64,000 bases of DNA. Origin: Anaerolineales bacterium. GTDB taxonomy: Bacteria; Chloroflexota; Anaerolineae; 4572-78; J111. Positions within the stretch are counted from its first letter, which is position 1, and each line of letters opens with the position of its first letter. A program made the position numbers and the translations under genes. Below are positions 1-9,111 of the stretch, piece by piece. Below the pieces are notes generated by a model. That model worked only from the letters and a program-made list of their open reading frames with translations, had not been told where the DNA came from and searched no databases. Location of the stretch: the NCBI GenBank assembly GCA_015075405.1, contig JABTUK010000001.1, positions 682,001 to 746,000 of the forward strand, in the 5' to 3' direction.

Positions 1-69
1 TGGTACAATGATCTGGCTACTTTCCAAATTTCAGGCATGAAGATTGCAACAATAGTTTCACCCTCCTGA

Positions 70-98
70 TTTTATTATGCTGAGATTTCCGTTATAAT
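70..98 (+). promoter_or_regulatory. Possible promoter of the kinase operon
   Basis: A perfect -10 hexamer TATAAT lies at 93-98, 35 bases before the first kinase gene. The -35 region at the right distance (70-75) is only AT-rich and does not match TTGACA, so the call rests on the -10 box and its position. Confidence 0.35.
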
Positions 99-133
99 CA
101 TCGCTGCAAAGCAGAACGGCTTTTAACTATCTG

Positions 134-1798
134 ATGAGCTATTCAGAACCTCTCTCGTTACATCGCTTGCTAAAGCGACAAGCCATCCTGCTCCTGGAAC
201 CATTTGAAGCACTCATGCCAGGGTGTGGCCTGGCTCTCCTGGAGGTGGATGGTACCCTTTTTGTCAAGGCTGGCTCTTGGCCCCAGACTGCTTTAACCCA
301 AGCAGTTACCGGCGTCTCCAAGCATGACCCGTCCTCACAGGAGCTCTCTTATTGGCGTTATCCACTCTGGGCCGGCTCACAACCTGCCGGTACGCTGGTG
401 GTGTACCAAGGGACGGGAACAGCCGCCCCAGCCGCCGGTCAAGCTCTCCAGCGCTGTCTTCAATTACTATTGGATCAAGTGCTGGAAGAGCGGGAAATTG
501 TCAATGATACCCTGCATCGTTACCGTGAACTCACGTTGTTGTATCGGGTTGGTGAGACAATAGGCGCGGCTCTAAACCCGGAATTGATTCCCCCCCTGGT
601 TTTGCAGGAGAGCCAGCGAGTCATCCAGGCCGATGTGGGGGTAGAGGTTGGAGTTTTTGTACTGCGCCGGCCATCCGCTGCGGGCCAGGAAGACTGGGAG
701 AGCAAAGCCAGTTTTGGTCCGCCGGAGCAAGTTACTACGCTGCTTGAGACAATGCAGGAGCAAATCGGCGAACTTTTGGAGAGTGGCCGCCCGGCCATTA
801 TCACAAACCTGCCCGATAGACGGAACCAAGCCGGCCACATATCCGCTTACAGCGCAATCTTATGGGCGCCTTTAAAAACGCCCAAGCGAGTGTTGGGCGG
901 TATCCTATTGGGGCGGCTGGTCGGGCAGCCGGAATTTACAGCCAGCGATGAGAAATTGCTCACCACCCTGGCCCTGCAATCAGCTCTGGCTTTGGAGAAC
1001 GCCCAGTTATTTGCCCAAACCGACGAAAAACTGGCACAACGCATCAAAGATCTGACGGAAGAAATGGCAAAACGTCAGGAAGCGGAGCAGGCGCTGCGCC
1101 AGTATATGCTGGAATTGGAAACCCGCAATAAAGAATTGGATGCTTTTGCCCACACAGTAGCCCACGATCTCCAGGGTCCGCTTGCCACCTTTATGGGTTA
1201 TGCCAGCATATTACAAGAGGATTGGGCTACCCTCCCGGCAGAACAACTGGAAAAGGTTTTGCAAACGATACTCCAGGGTGGTCGAAAGATGAACAATATA
1301 GTTGACGAACTGCTCTTGCTGGCCAGTGTACGGAAAGAAGAGGCGCAGAGGGTTCCCCTCGATATGGGCCAGATTATTGCTGACGTTCAGCGGCGCCTGG
1401 ATTACATGATTGAAAAATACGGGGCCGAGATTATCATCCTACCCGATTCCTGGCCGGTGGCCCTGGGGTACGCGCCCTGGGTGGAAGAGGTTTGGGCCAA
1501 TTATTTCAGCAACGCGATCAAGTACGGAGGCCAGCCACCTCGCCTGGAAGTAGGTGCTACGCCGCAAGTGGATGAAAGTGTGTGTTTCTGGGTTCGTGAT
1601 AACGGGTCTGGTCTGACTCTGGATGAACAGGATCGTTTATTCATCCCGTTTACCAAACTTAGCCAGGTTCGGGCCAAAGGACATGGGTTAGGGTTATCTA
1701 TTGTTCAACGAATTGTGGAAAAATTGGGCGGACAGGTGGGGGTCGAGAGCCAGATTGGGCAAGGGAGTTTGTTTTATTTTACACTGCCGGTTGCATAG
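134..1798 (+). CDS. GAF-domain sensor histidine kinase
   Basis: A 554-residue cytoplasmic sensor kinase without membrane segments. Residues about 130-290 form a GAF sensory domain, followed by a coiled-coil linker (about 290-335). The dimerisation/phosphoacceptor helix holds His344 in an AHDLQGPL box of the HWE/PHY-like 'HDLQ' type rather than the usual SHELRTPL. The ATPase domain shows the N box (NYFSNAIKYGG, about 455-465), the G1 box (VRDNGSGL) and the G2 box (GHGLGLSIV). The ATG start lies 35 bases after a TATAAT box. It is the first gene of a probable operon with the hybrid kinase (26-base gap) and a single receiver protein, so phosphate may pass from one or both kinases to that receiver. 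The signal sensed by the GAF domain cannot be told from sequence. Confidence 0.9.
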   Translation: MSYSEPLSLHRLLKRQAILLLEPFEALMPGCGLALLEVDGTLFVKAGSWPQTALTQAVTGVSKHDPSSQELSYWRYPLWAGSQPAGTLVVYQGTGTAAPAAGQALQRCLQLLLDQVLEEREIVNDTLHRYRELTLLYRVGETIGAALNPELIPPLVLQESQRVIQADVGVEVGVFVLRRPSAAGQEDWESKASFGPPEQVTTLLETMQEQIGELLESGRPAIITNLPDRRNQAGHISAYSAILWAPLKTPKRVLGGILLGRLVGQPEFTASDEKLLTTLALQSALALENAQLFAQTDEKLAQRIKDLTEEMAKRQEAEQALRQYMLELETRNKELDAFAHTVAHDLQGPLATFMGYASILQEDWATLPAEQLEKVLQTILQGGRKMNNIVDELLLLASVRKEEAQRVPLDMGQIIADVQRRLDYMIEKYGAEIIILPDSWPVALGYAPWVEEVWANYFSNAIKYGGQPPRLEVGATPQVDESVCFWVRDNGSGLTLDEQDRLFIPFTKLSQVRAKGHGLGLSIVQRIVEKLGGQVGVESQIGQGSLFYFTLPVA

Positions 1799-1824
1799 TT
1801 GACTAATTTTAGCGGGGACTAACC

Positions 1825-2502
1825 ATGACCAAACAGCAACAAGGTGAAGAAACTGATCATTCTCAGCAAACCCCGGCCCGCCTGGACGAACTGACCAGGG
1901 CCAATGAACAACTCCGGCAAGAACTGGCGCAACTTAACGCCGCCTACAGAACCTTGACCAGAGAACGTGATCTCTTACGGGCGCTGATAGATCACCTGCC
2001 GGAGTACCTGTATATTAAAGATACCAACAGCCGGTTTATTTTGGGTAACGCCGCTACCGCGCGAGGACTGGGGGTGAGTGGGCCGGAGCAGTACGTCAGC
2101 AAAGATGATTTCGACTTTTTTCCGCCTGAACTGGCCCGTCAATATTATGCCAATGAGCAGAGCGTTCTTCGCTCAGGCCAGCCGCTGCTTAACCAGGAGG
2201 AGGTAGTGGTTGACCCATCAGGCAAAGAGGGCTGGGCTTCTACCTCAACCATCGCCTTACGCAACGACGAGGGGCAGATTATAGGCCTGGTCGGGATCAG
2301 CCGGGATATTACCGAGTTAAAGCTAACCCAAGAGGCCCTCAGCCGGCAAAATGCCTATTTAGCCGCACTGCACGATACCACTTTGGCGCTGATAAGCCAC
2401 CTTGATTTAAACGATTTACTCGAAAACCTGGTCAGCCGGGCCGGTGAACTGATGGGGGCGGCGCACGGCTTTATTTACCTGGTTGAACCGGGGATGGTTC
2501 AG
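1825..2502 (+). pseudogene. Hybrid histidine kinase, 5' part (split by IS)
   Basis: N-terminal 226 codons of a PAS-GAF hybrid kinase. A coiled coil (about 10-50) leads into a PAS domain (about 55-175, with the typical LPEYLYIKD start and a PAC-like end GISRDITELK), then the first part of a GAF domain that stops after EPGMVQ. The open frame runs on only two codons into the insertion sequence and ends at a TAG that is part of the inverted repeat (2506-2508). The rest of the gene starts at 4125 in the same codon phase. Removing the insertion with one copy of the CAG duplication restores a continuous 844-residue protein. The N-terminal piece alone has no kinase domain and can at most bind a ligand. 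Confidence 0.9.
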
Positions 2503-2539
2503 AAATAGGTTGACACATTAACAACAGAATAGGTTTACA

Positions 2540-2604
2540 GGAGCCACCTTTTCAGGCAAGATAAGGGTTACGAGACCACATCAAACCTGAAAGAAGGAGG
2601 CTCC
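2540..2604 (+). promoter_or_regulatory. Inverted repeat that can hide the transposase ribosome binding site
   Basis: GGAGCCACCTTTTCAGG (2540-2556) is nearly complementary to CCTGAAAGAAGGAGGCTCC (2586-2604). The second arm contains the ribosome binding site AGGAGG (2595-2600), six bases before the transposase ATG. A transcript entering from the host gene would carry both arms and could fold so that the site is blocked; a shorter transcript starting between the arms would not. This is the known self-protection layout of several IS elements (IS10, IS50); its role here is inferred. Confidence 0.6.
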
Positions 2605-2606
2605 TA

Positions 2607-4085
2607 ATGGCACAGTATCGCATAGCTGGGTTGGATTTGTCAACCCGGATGCAAATCACGGTCGAGATGGTGTTGAGCGCCCACGAACGTGGGTGGGGGC
2701 GAGCCAGCCAATTGGCGCAAGACTATGGGGTATCCCGGACGCTGTTGTACGAGTGGCGCCATAAAGCGATGCAGAGCTTGCAAGAAACCTTGCAGCCGCA
2801 TGACCCCGGACCCTGTCCGCTCAAACAAAGCCTGGACATCAGTTCCAGTTTCATCCAGCGGGCCATAGCGCTGTGGCCGATGCTAACCGGGAGCGTACGA
2901 GGGATCCAAACCGGGCTGGAACTGCTGTTGGGGGTGGAGCGGTCGGTCGGCTACATCAGCCAGACGCTTCAGGCGGCGGGTCAGCAGGCCGCGGTCTATA
3001 ATCAAGCCGTGGTGATCCCGGTGCCGATTCTGGGTGAGGCCGACGAAATCTTTCAAGGCCGGCAACCGTGTCTGACCGTGGTGGACGGGCGGTCCTTCCT
3101 GGTGCTGAACTTGACCCCAGCGGAGCACCGCGATGGGACGACCTGGGGGCTGACTTACCTGGATTTGGTCGAACGGGGCATCCAGTTCCAGGACCTGGCC
3201 TGTGACGGGGGCACCGGACTGCGGGCGGGGGTGCGGGAAGCCAAACTGGCCCTACCCTTGCGGCCCGACCTGTTTCACCTGCTGCAAGAAGCTCATCGCC
3301 TGAGCCGACGGCTGGAAGGCGCCGCCTACCGGGCCATCGACACCGCCGAACGGGCGCGTCGAGCCGAGTTGCAAGCGCGAGGACTGATCCGGCGGCGGGG
3401 GCGGCGGCTCACCAGCAAGGTCCCCTTGGCTCAGGCTCAGGTCGAGGCCACCCAAGCCATCACCACCTTCGACACCTGGTCGTGGCTGCTGGCGGAAGTG
3501 CGGCAGGCTTTGGAACCTCTCACCCCCAGCCATCAACTGGTCGCCGTCGCCACAACCAAAGCCACCCTGGAAACGGCTATCACCCTGCTCAAGGAATTGG
3601 GCCAGGCAGACATTACCACCTTCGCCGACGATCTTCAGCAGAAGTTACCCGAACTGCTGGCCCCGTTGGCGTGGCTGGAGCAACACCTGACCCCGCTGCT
3701 CAAGAACTTGGCGGCTGACACCCAAGCTTTTGTCCTGTGGACCTGGCAACACCGCCACACCTTGAACTTGAACCTTGAGACTGACCTGCCCGCAGCCCTC
3801 CGCTCTATCGTGCCGCTCGTCTGGGAGACCCTGGGCCTCTTCCACCGCTCCTCCAGCTTGGCCGAGTCCCTGCACAGTTGGCTGCGCCCCCACTTACAGA
3901 CTCACCGGGGCATGCCCCAATGGTTACTACCCTTGCTCCAACTCTTCTGGAACCACCACCAGTTTGAACGGGGCAAGCGCAGCGGCTCTAGCCCCCTGGA
4001 GTTGGCTGGTGTGTCGGATGCTCTTTCTCTTGCGGAGGTGTTAGACCAGTTGTTCCCACCCACGACGGCTACCCAGCCAGGATAA
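2607..4085 (+). CDS. IS transposase (DDE-type, family not assigned)
   Basis: A 492-residue protein that fills the insertion sequence. The N-terminus has a helix-turn-helix (about 35-55, YGVSRTLLYEWR) of the kind used to bind IS ends. Candidate acidic catalytic residues are Asp near 159 (TVVDGRSF), Asp near 200 (LACDGGTG) and Glu near 419 (SSLAESLHSWLR), with a long helical insert rich in Arg and Leu between the second and third. The tail (FHRSSSLAES...HRGM) resembles, from memory, DUF6399-type transposases. The start follows a strong AGGAGG. Flanking inverted repeats and target duplication support the transposase call far more than the sequence does; the exact catalytic residues are inferred. 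Confidence 0.8.
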   Translation: MAQYRIAGLDLSTRMQITVEMVLSAHERGWGRASQLAQDYGVSRTLLYEWRHKAMQSLQETLQPHDPGPCPLKQSLDISSSFIQRAIALWPMLTGSVRGIQTGLELLLGVERSVGYISQTLQAAGQQAAVYNQAVVIPVPILGEADEIFQGRQPCLTVVDGRSFLVLNLTPAEHRDGTTWGLTYLDLVERGIQFQDLACDGGTGLRAGVREAKLALPLRPDLFHLLQEAHRLSRRLEGAAYRAIDTAERARRAELQARGLIRRRGRRLTSKVPLAQAQVEATQAITTFDTWSWLLAEVRQALEPLTPSHQLVAVATTKATLETAITLLKELGQADITTFADDLQQKLPELLAPLAWLEQHLTPLLKNLAADTQAFVLWTWQHRHTLNLNLETDLPAALRSIVPLVWETLGLFHRSSSLAESLHSWLRPHLQTHRGMPQWLLPLLQLFWNHHQFERGKRSGSSPLELAGVSDALSLAEVLDQLFPPTTATQPG

Positions 4086-4124
4086 TTTATTTTTTAAGGT
4101 ACCAAAAGTGTCAACCTATTTCAG

Positions 4125-5981
4125 CCCGTAATTGAACCATCCCTTGAACCGGAAGAAAATGTGCTGGAACTCAAAGTGGGTGTGGGCGCATTTAGCCAGA
4201 CTCCCAATCTCCGTTTAAGGTCGGGCGAGGGTTTATCGGGCCGGGTTTGGCAAAGCGGCCAGCCATTAGTAATTAACGATTACATTACCTGGTCAGGCCG
4301 AGCGATTTCTTTGGATGACGCCCCTATCACGGCAGCGATTGGGGTGCCGCTCAAGGCAAGAACGCAGGTGGTGGGCGTACTGGGCATTGCCCATGAGAGT
4401 GGGACAGAACAGACATTTGGTGAGGCAGAAGTAGAACTTTTGAACCGTTTTGCTCAACTCGCGGCCATCGCCCTGGATAATGCCCGCTTGTTCACAGCGG
4501 CCCAGGAAGCCAAGGCAGTGGCTGAAGCCGCCGATCGGGCCAAGAGCGCCTTTCTGGCCAGCGTGAGCCACGAATTACGCACGCCCTTAACCTCGGTGCT
4601 GGGTTTTGCTAAAATTATCAAAAAACGGATGGAAGTGATTACCCCTGCCGTCAATAGTGATGACCGTAAAGTGGAGCGGGCCATCCAACAGATTAACACT
4701 AATGTTGACATCATTATTTCTGAAGGAGAGCGACTTACGGCCCTGATTAACGATGTGCTTGACCTGGCTAAAATTGAGTCGGGCAAAATTGAGTGGAACA
4801 TGCAGTCCTTCCCCATCGGAGAGATCATCGAACGGTCAGTCACCGCTACCTCGGCCTTGTTTGTGGGCAAACCGGTGGAGTTGATCATAGATATCGAAGC
4901 AGATTTGCCCACTATTGTCGGCGATCAGGACCGGCTGATCCAGGTGGTGATTAATCTCATCTCCAATGCCGCTAAATTTACCAACCAGGGCTCCGTCACC
5001 TGCCGGGCGCGGCGCATGGAGGACAAAATTCTGGTCAATGTGATAGACACAGGTATCGGCATTGCCCCAGATGATCATAAGAAGGTTTTTGAACAATTTG
5101 TGCAGGTGGGCGACACGCTGACCGACAAACCCCGCGGAACCGGCTTGGGCCTGTCCATTTCTAAACAAATTGTTGAGCACCACGGCGGGCGCATCTGGGT
5201 AGAAAGCGAGTTAGGTCAGGGTAGCAACTTTTCCTTCACCTTGCCCATTGCCGCCCCTATCGGCTTCGAAACTAAGGTTGAAGACGAAGCCAAAGTGCAT
5301 GTAATTGATTTAAAGGCTATTCTGGAGCCGCTGAAAATGCATGTGGCGGCGGCTACGCCCGATGCCTCAAGCTCGCAGAAGTCTATTCTGGTGGTGGATG
5401 ACGACCAGAATATTCGTCGTTTGTTGCAGCAGGAACTGGAGGCTGAGAAATATTTGGTGTATGAAGCAGCCGATGGCCGCGAAGCTTTGGAACAGGTCAA
5501 ACTTCACCGGCCCGACCTGATTACGCTGGATGTGATGATGCCCGGCTTGAGCGGCTTTGAGGTAGCGGCGCTGCTGCGCGCCTCGCCCGAAACAATGGGC
5601 ATACCTATTATCATCGTCTCCGTTACCGAGGACAGAGAACGTGGCTATCGCCTGGGGGTAGACCGCTACTTTACCAAGCCGTTGGACACCAAAGTATTGC
5701 TGCGAGAAGTAGGGCAGTTACTAGAGCAAGGCCCTGCCCGCAAGCGTGTACTGGTGGTGGATGAAGATGCCGTCACCGTCGAGGCGCTGACCAATGTTCT
5801 CAAAGCGCAGGGCTACCATGTGGTGGCGGCTTATAACAGCGAGGAGGGCATTGAAAAGGCCATCACCGACAAACCCAACATCGTTATTGTTAATTCGCTG
5901 CTCTCTAAACAGAACAACCTGCTGCAAACGCTGCGGGCCGAAAGAGGGCTGGAAAACTCATTTTTTATGCTTTTTGAATAA
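4125..5981 (+). pseudogene. Hybrid histidine kinase, 3' part (split by IS)
   Basis: The second part of the interrupted hybrid kinase, readable from codon 4125. A GTG at 4161 could in principle start a truncated protein. It holds the end of the GAF domain, a classical phosphoacceptor box [10 protein letters not shown], the ATPase domain ([27 protein letters not shown]), a complete receiver domain with DDD acidic pocket, phosphoacceptor Asp in [10 protein letters not shown] and Lys in FTKPLD, and then a second receiver-like segment. That last segment has VDED at its start but Asn in place of the phosphoacceptor Asp (IVIVNSLLS) and stops early, so it is probably a pseudo-receiver. Without the PAS domain, a protein made from 4161 would be an unregulated kinase at best. 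Confidence 0.88.
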
Positions 5982-5999
5982 TAGGCCAAGGAGTCAAAT

Positions 6000-6383
6000 A
6001 TGTCCCCAAAAATCCTGATTGTAGACGACGAAGCCCATATTCGTGTTCTGATGGAGCAAACCCTGGAAGAGCTTGAAGATGAAGGCGTAGAGATTCTCAC
6101 TGCCGACAATGGCGAAGCGGCGTTAGAGATTATTAAAGCAGAGCATCCCCGCCTGGTTTTTCTGGATGTGATGATGCCCAGGATGAACGGCTTTGAAGTG
6201 TGCCAGTTGGTCAAACGCGAACTCAAGCTGGACCAAATCCATATCATTATGTTAACAGCTAAAGGGCAGGAGTATGATCGGCAAAAAGGAATTGAAGTTG
6301 GGGCCGATATGTATATGACCAAACCCTTTGACCCTGATGAGATTGTCGAAAAAGCCGTCGAGGTTTTGCAGCTAGAACGGTAA
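6000..6383 (+). CDS. Single-domain response regulator (CheY-like)
   Basis: A 127-residue stand-alone receiver domain. It has the acidic pocket DDE near the N-terminus (ILIVDDEAH), the phosphoacceptor Asp in LVFLDVMMPRMNGF, the conserved Thr (IMLTAKG) and Lys (YMTKPFDPDE). There is no output domain, so it acts by binding a partner or by passing phosphate on. It starts 18 bases after the hybrid kinase, with AAGGAG upstream, and most likely forms one operon with the two kinases. Whether the operon still works with the IS in the middle gene is doubtful, because the IS may stop transcription before this gene. Confidence 0.92.
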   Translation: MSPKILIVDDEAHIRVLMEQTLEELEDEGVEILTADNGEAALEIIKAEHPRLVFLDVMMPRMNGFEVCQLVKRELKLDQIHIIMLTAKGQEYDRQKGIEVGADMYMTKPFDPDEIVEKAVEVLQLER

Positions 6384-6401
6384 CACCACTAAACCGATAA
6401 T

Positions 6402-6464
6402 GACCGGAGACCGGGACCGATGGCCGGCTGCTTATTATCCTTCGCCGGTCTCCCATCCCCGGTC
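6402..6464. repeat. Hairpin of degenerate heptamers
   Basis: Left arm GACCGGAGACCGGGACCG (6402-6419) and right arm GCCGGTCTCCCATCCCCGGTC-type sequence (6444-6464) are complementary and each is built from 7-base units close to GACCGGG. It lies between the receiver gene and murF-alr. It may also end transcription, but there is no T run. Confidence 0.6.
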
Positions 6465-6485
6465 TATTTTCAACGGAGAGTGTTT

Positions 6486-9026
6486 ATGATCCACCTTAAT
6501 GAGCTACTTCAAGCCACCGCCGGCCAGCTTCACGGCCCGGCCCAGGCGACCGAGTTTACCAGCTTCGCCTTCGACTCGCGCCGGCTGGAACCCGGCCAGC
6601 TTTTTTTAGCGGTCAAAACCGCCACCGGCGACGGCCATGATTTTATCGCCGATGCCGTGCGGCGCGGCGCAGCCGGGGTGCTGTGTGAATATCCGGCGGC
6701 ATTGGCTAACCTGGCTGCGCCTGTCACGGCGGTGATTGTGCCGGACCTGCAGCAAGCCATCACCGATTACGCCGCCTGTATTCTGCAGAAATACCGGCCT
6801 AAAGTCGTCGGCGTGACCGGCTCCAGCGGCAAAACCACGGCCAAAGAAGCCATTGCCGCCGTGCTGCAAAAGCGGTATCGGGTGTTTAAAAATTATGGCA
6901 GTTACAATGGCCGTTACGGGCTGCCCATTGCCCTGGGTGAGTTGGCCCCTGACCACGAAGTGGCCGTGCTGGAAATGGCCTGCGACAGCTTTGGCGAAAT
7001 TGCCGAACTGGTACGTATCGCCCAGCCCCAAATCGGGGTTATTACCACCATCAATCAAACCCATCTGGCCTACCTGGGCACGCTGGCTAATATTGCCAAC
7101 GAGAAAGGCCGTCTCATCGAGAGCCTGCCTTTTACCGGCTCAGCCATTCTCAATGCCGACGACCCGCGGGTGGCCGGCATGGTTCCCCGCACCAAAGCCC
7201 GCATCCTCACCTTTGGCCTCTCGGCCGGGGCCGACATTCGCGCCACCGATTTAAAGGTGCGGCCCGACGGCCTGACTTTTACCTTACATTACGAAGGTCG
7301 CAGCTACCCCGGGCAAACCCCGCTGTTGGGCCGTCACCAAATTTATCCTATTTTGGCCGCGATAACTGTAGGGCTGACGCTTGAGGTCCCACCCGAAACC
7401 GCGCTAGCCGCATTGGCTAAATTGCCCCGTGTGCCGGGCCGGTTGAACCCGCTCCCCGGCCAGAACGGCGCGCTCATCCTGGACGACACCTTCAACTCCA
7501 GCCCGGAAGCGGTGATGGCGGCGCTGGATACGCTGGTCGAACTGCCGGGCGCGCACAAAGTAGCTATTCTGGGCGACATGCCCGACCTGGGCGACATCGA
7601 AAGTGAAGCTCACCAGCAAATAGGACAGTACGCCGCCACCCGAGTGCAGCGGCTGGTCACTCAAGGCGATATGGGCCAACAGATTGCCACTGCGGCCCGT
7701 GCGGCTGGCTTAGGTAAACATGCCGTCCATGTCACTTTTACCAGCGACGATGCCGCTGCGGCCGTGCAGGATTTGCTCTCGCCCGATACGGTTATTTTGG
7801 TCAAGGGTGGGGCCGGGGTGCGCCTGGAGCGGGTGGCGCAAAAGCTGCTGGCTCACCCGGAACGGGACCGCCAGCAGTTGGTGCGGCAAGGCGCGGGCTG
7901 GGAGCAGGTCCGCGCTCGCCAGCCGGCCCGCCCCACCTGGGTAGAAATTAACCTGGACGCCATTGCCAATAATGTCCGTCTGCTGGCGCAACTGGCGGCT
8001 CCGGCCAAAATCATGGCGGTGCTCAAGGCCGATGCTTATGGACATGGGATGGTCAAAGTGGCGCGGACGGCGCTGAACAATGGAGCCAGTTGGGTTGGCG
8101 TGGCGACGCTGGGCGAAGCAATCAACTTGCGGCGGGCCGGCATCGAGGCGCCCATTTTGGTGATGAGCTACATGCCGGCCTGGCAGGCCCACGACGCTAT
8201 TGCCCACAACATCAGCGCCACCATTTTTACCGCAGAAATTGCCCGCGCTTTCACCCGCGCCGCCACCGATTTGAACCAGACCGCTCGTGTGCATGTGAAG
8301 GTTGACAGTGGGATGGGCCGGTTGGGCCTGCTGCCCCAAGATGTGCTGCCTTTTCTGAAGGCCATCAACCGGCCTGGGCTGGAAGTGGAGGGTATGTACA
8401 CCCACTTTGGTACCGCCGACGAGTCCGACCTGAGTTACGCCCGCGAACAACTGCGCCGCTTCCAGGCTCTACTGGCCGAGTTGGATCAAGCCGGTCTGCG
8501 CCCACCCCTGATTCACGCGGCCAACACCGCCGGCCTGCTCAACCTGCCCGCAGCCCGCTTCGATATGGTCCGGCCCGGCATTGGCATTTATGGCCTGCCG
8601 CCCTCCGCTGTGTTGGATTTACCGCCGGGGTTCCGTCCGGCGTTGACCTTCAAAACAACGGTAGGGCAGGTCAAAACGCTGCCGCCCAACAGCCCGGTCG
8701 GCTACGGGGCCACGTATTACACCCAGGGAACGGAGACAATTGCCATTATCCCGGTGGGCTACGCCGATGGCTTCCGCCGGGGGCCGCGCACCTGGGGCGA
8801 GGTGCTGGTCAAGGGACAGCGCGCCCCGCTGGTGGGCCGGGTCAGCATGGATCAGTGCGCCATCAATGTGACCCATATTCCCAATGTCCGCCAGGGCGAC
8901 GAAGTGGTGTTGATTGGTCGCCAGGGCAATGAAGTTATTACGGCTGAAGAGGTGGCTGAACATCTGGGCACGATCAATTATGAAGTAGTCAGTGAGTTGT
9001 TGGCCCGTATTCCGCGAATTTCATAA
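6486..9026 (+). CDS. murF/alr: MurF-alanine racemase fusion
   Basis: An 846-residue two-enzyme protein for peptidoglycan precursors. Residues 1-450 are MurF, which adds D-Ala-D-Ala to UDP-MurNAc-tripeptide: an N-terminal uridine-binding domain, the ATP loop GSSGKTT (about 112-118), and the later ILDDTFNSSPEAV and ILGDMPDLG motifs. Residues about 475-846 are a fold-type III alanine racemase with the PLP lysine near 514 (VLKADAYGHG), a PLP-phosphate Arg region, and the second-subunit tyrosine motif VGYGATY. So one chain makes D-Ala and uses its dimer. The ATG at 6486 follows GGAGAG and begins the normal MurF N-terminus; an upstream in-frame ATG at 6420 would translate the repeat hairpin and is unlikely. 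Confidence 0.95.
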   Translation: MIHLNELLQATAGQLHGPAQATEFTSFAFDSRRLEPGQLFLAVKTATGDGHDFIADAVRRGAAGVLCEYPAALANLAAPVTAVIVPDLQQAITDYAACILQKYRPKVVGVTGSSGKTTAKEAIAAVLQKRYRVFKNYGSYNGRYGLPIALGELAPDHEVAVLEMACDSFGEIAELVRIAQPQIGVITTINQTHLAYLGTLANIANEKGRLIESLPFTGSAILNADDPRVAGMVPRTKARILTFGLSAGADIRATDLKVRPDGLTFTLHYEGRSYPGQTPLLGRHQIYPILAAITVGLTLEVPPETALAALAKLPRVPGRLNPLPGQNGALILDDTFNSSPEAVMAALDTLVELPGAHKVAILGDMPDLGDIESEAHQQIGQYAATRVQRLVTQGDMGQQIATAARAAGLGKHAVHVTFTSDDAAAAVQDLLSPDTVILVKGGAGVRLERVAQKLLAHPERDRQQLVRQGAGWEQVRARQPARPTWVEINLDAIANNVRLLAQLAAPAKIMAVLKADAYGHGMVKVARTALNNGASWVGVATLGEAINLRRAGIEAPILVMSYMPAWQAHDAIAHNISATIFTAEIARAFTRAATDLNQTARVHVKVDSGMGRLGLLPQDVLPFLKAINRPGLEVEGMYTHFGTADESDLSYAREQLRRFQALLAELDQAGLRPPLIHAANTAGLLNLPAARFDMVRPGIGIYGLPPSAVLDLPPGFRPALTFKTTVGQVKTLPPNSPVGYGATYYTQGTETIAIIPVGYADGFRRGPRTWGEVLVKGQRAPLVGRVSMDQCAINVTHIPNVRQGDEVVLIGRQGNEVITAEEVAEHLGTINYEVVSELLARIPRIS

Positions 9027-9055
9027 ACGTTGACCACCGATAAATTAAGCTCCGT

Positions 9056-9083
9056 TGTATTTTGTAGTCTTTTGAGCTATAAT
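9056..9083 (+). promoter_or_regulatory. Probable promoter of the toxin-antitoxin pair
   Basis: TTGTAT (9056-9061) and TATAAT (9078-9083) are separated by 16 bases and lie 28 bases before the antitoxin start. The -10 box is perfect and the -35 box matches at four positions. Confidence 0.55.
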
Positions 9084-9111
9084 GTGGTTACAATGATCAG
9101 GAGTAATGCCA

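Larger units (their letters stand above)
2503..4121 (+). mobile_element. Insertion sequence, 1619 bp, inside a hybrid kinase gene
   Basis: The element is bounded by perfect 14-bp inverted repeats, AAATAGGTTGACAC (2503-2516) and GTGTCAACCTATTT (4108-4121). It is flanked by a 3-bp direct repeat CAG (2500-2502 and 4122-4124), which I read as the target duplication because it is a codon in frame on both sides of the split host gene. It carries one transposase gene in the same direction as the host operon. Perfect ends, an intact transposase and a host gene that can be rebuilt without any loss point to a recent insertion. I cannot place it in a named IS family with certainty. Confidence 0.9.

Noticed and set aside
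2490..4143. Inverted words GGGATGGTTCA and TGAACCATCCC on either side of the IS
   Set aside because: They look like a second layer of inverted repeats, but both are coding sequence of the kinase and lie at unequal distances from the IS ends; probably chance.
6420..6485. Longer start of the MurF-Alr protein
   Set aside because: The sequence belongs to the repeat hairpin, and the ATG at 6486 has the ribosome binding site and typical MurF start.
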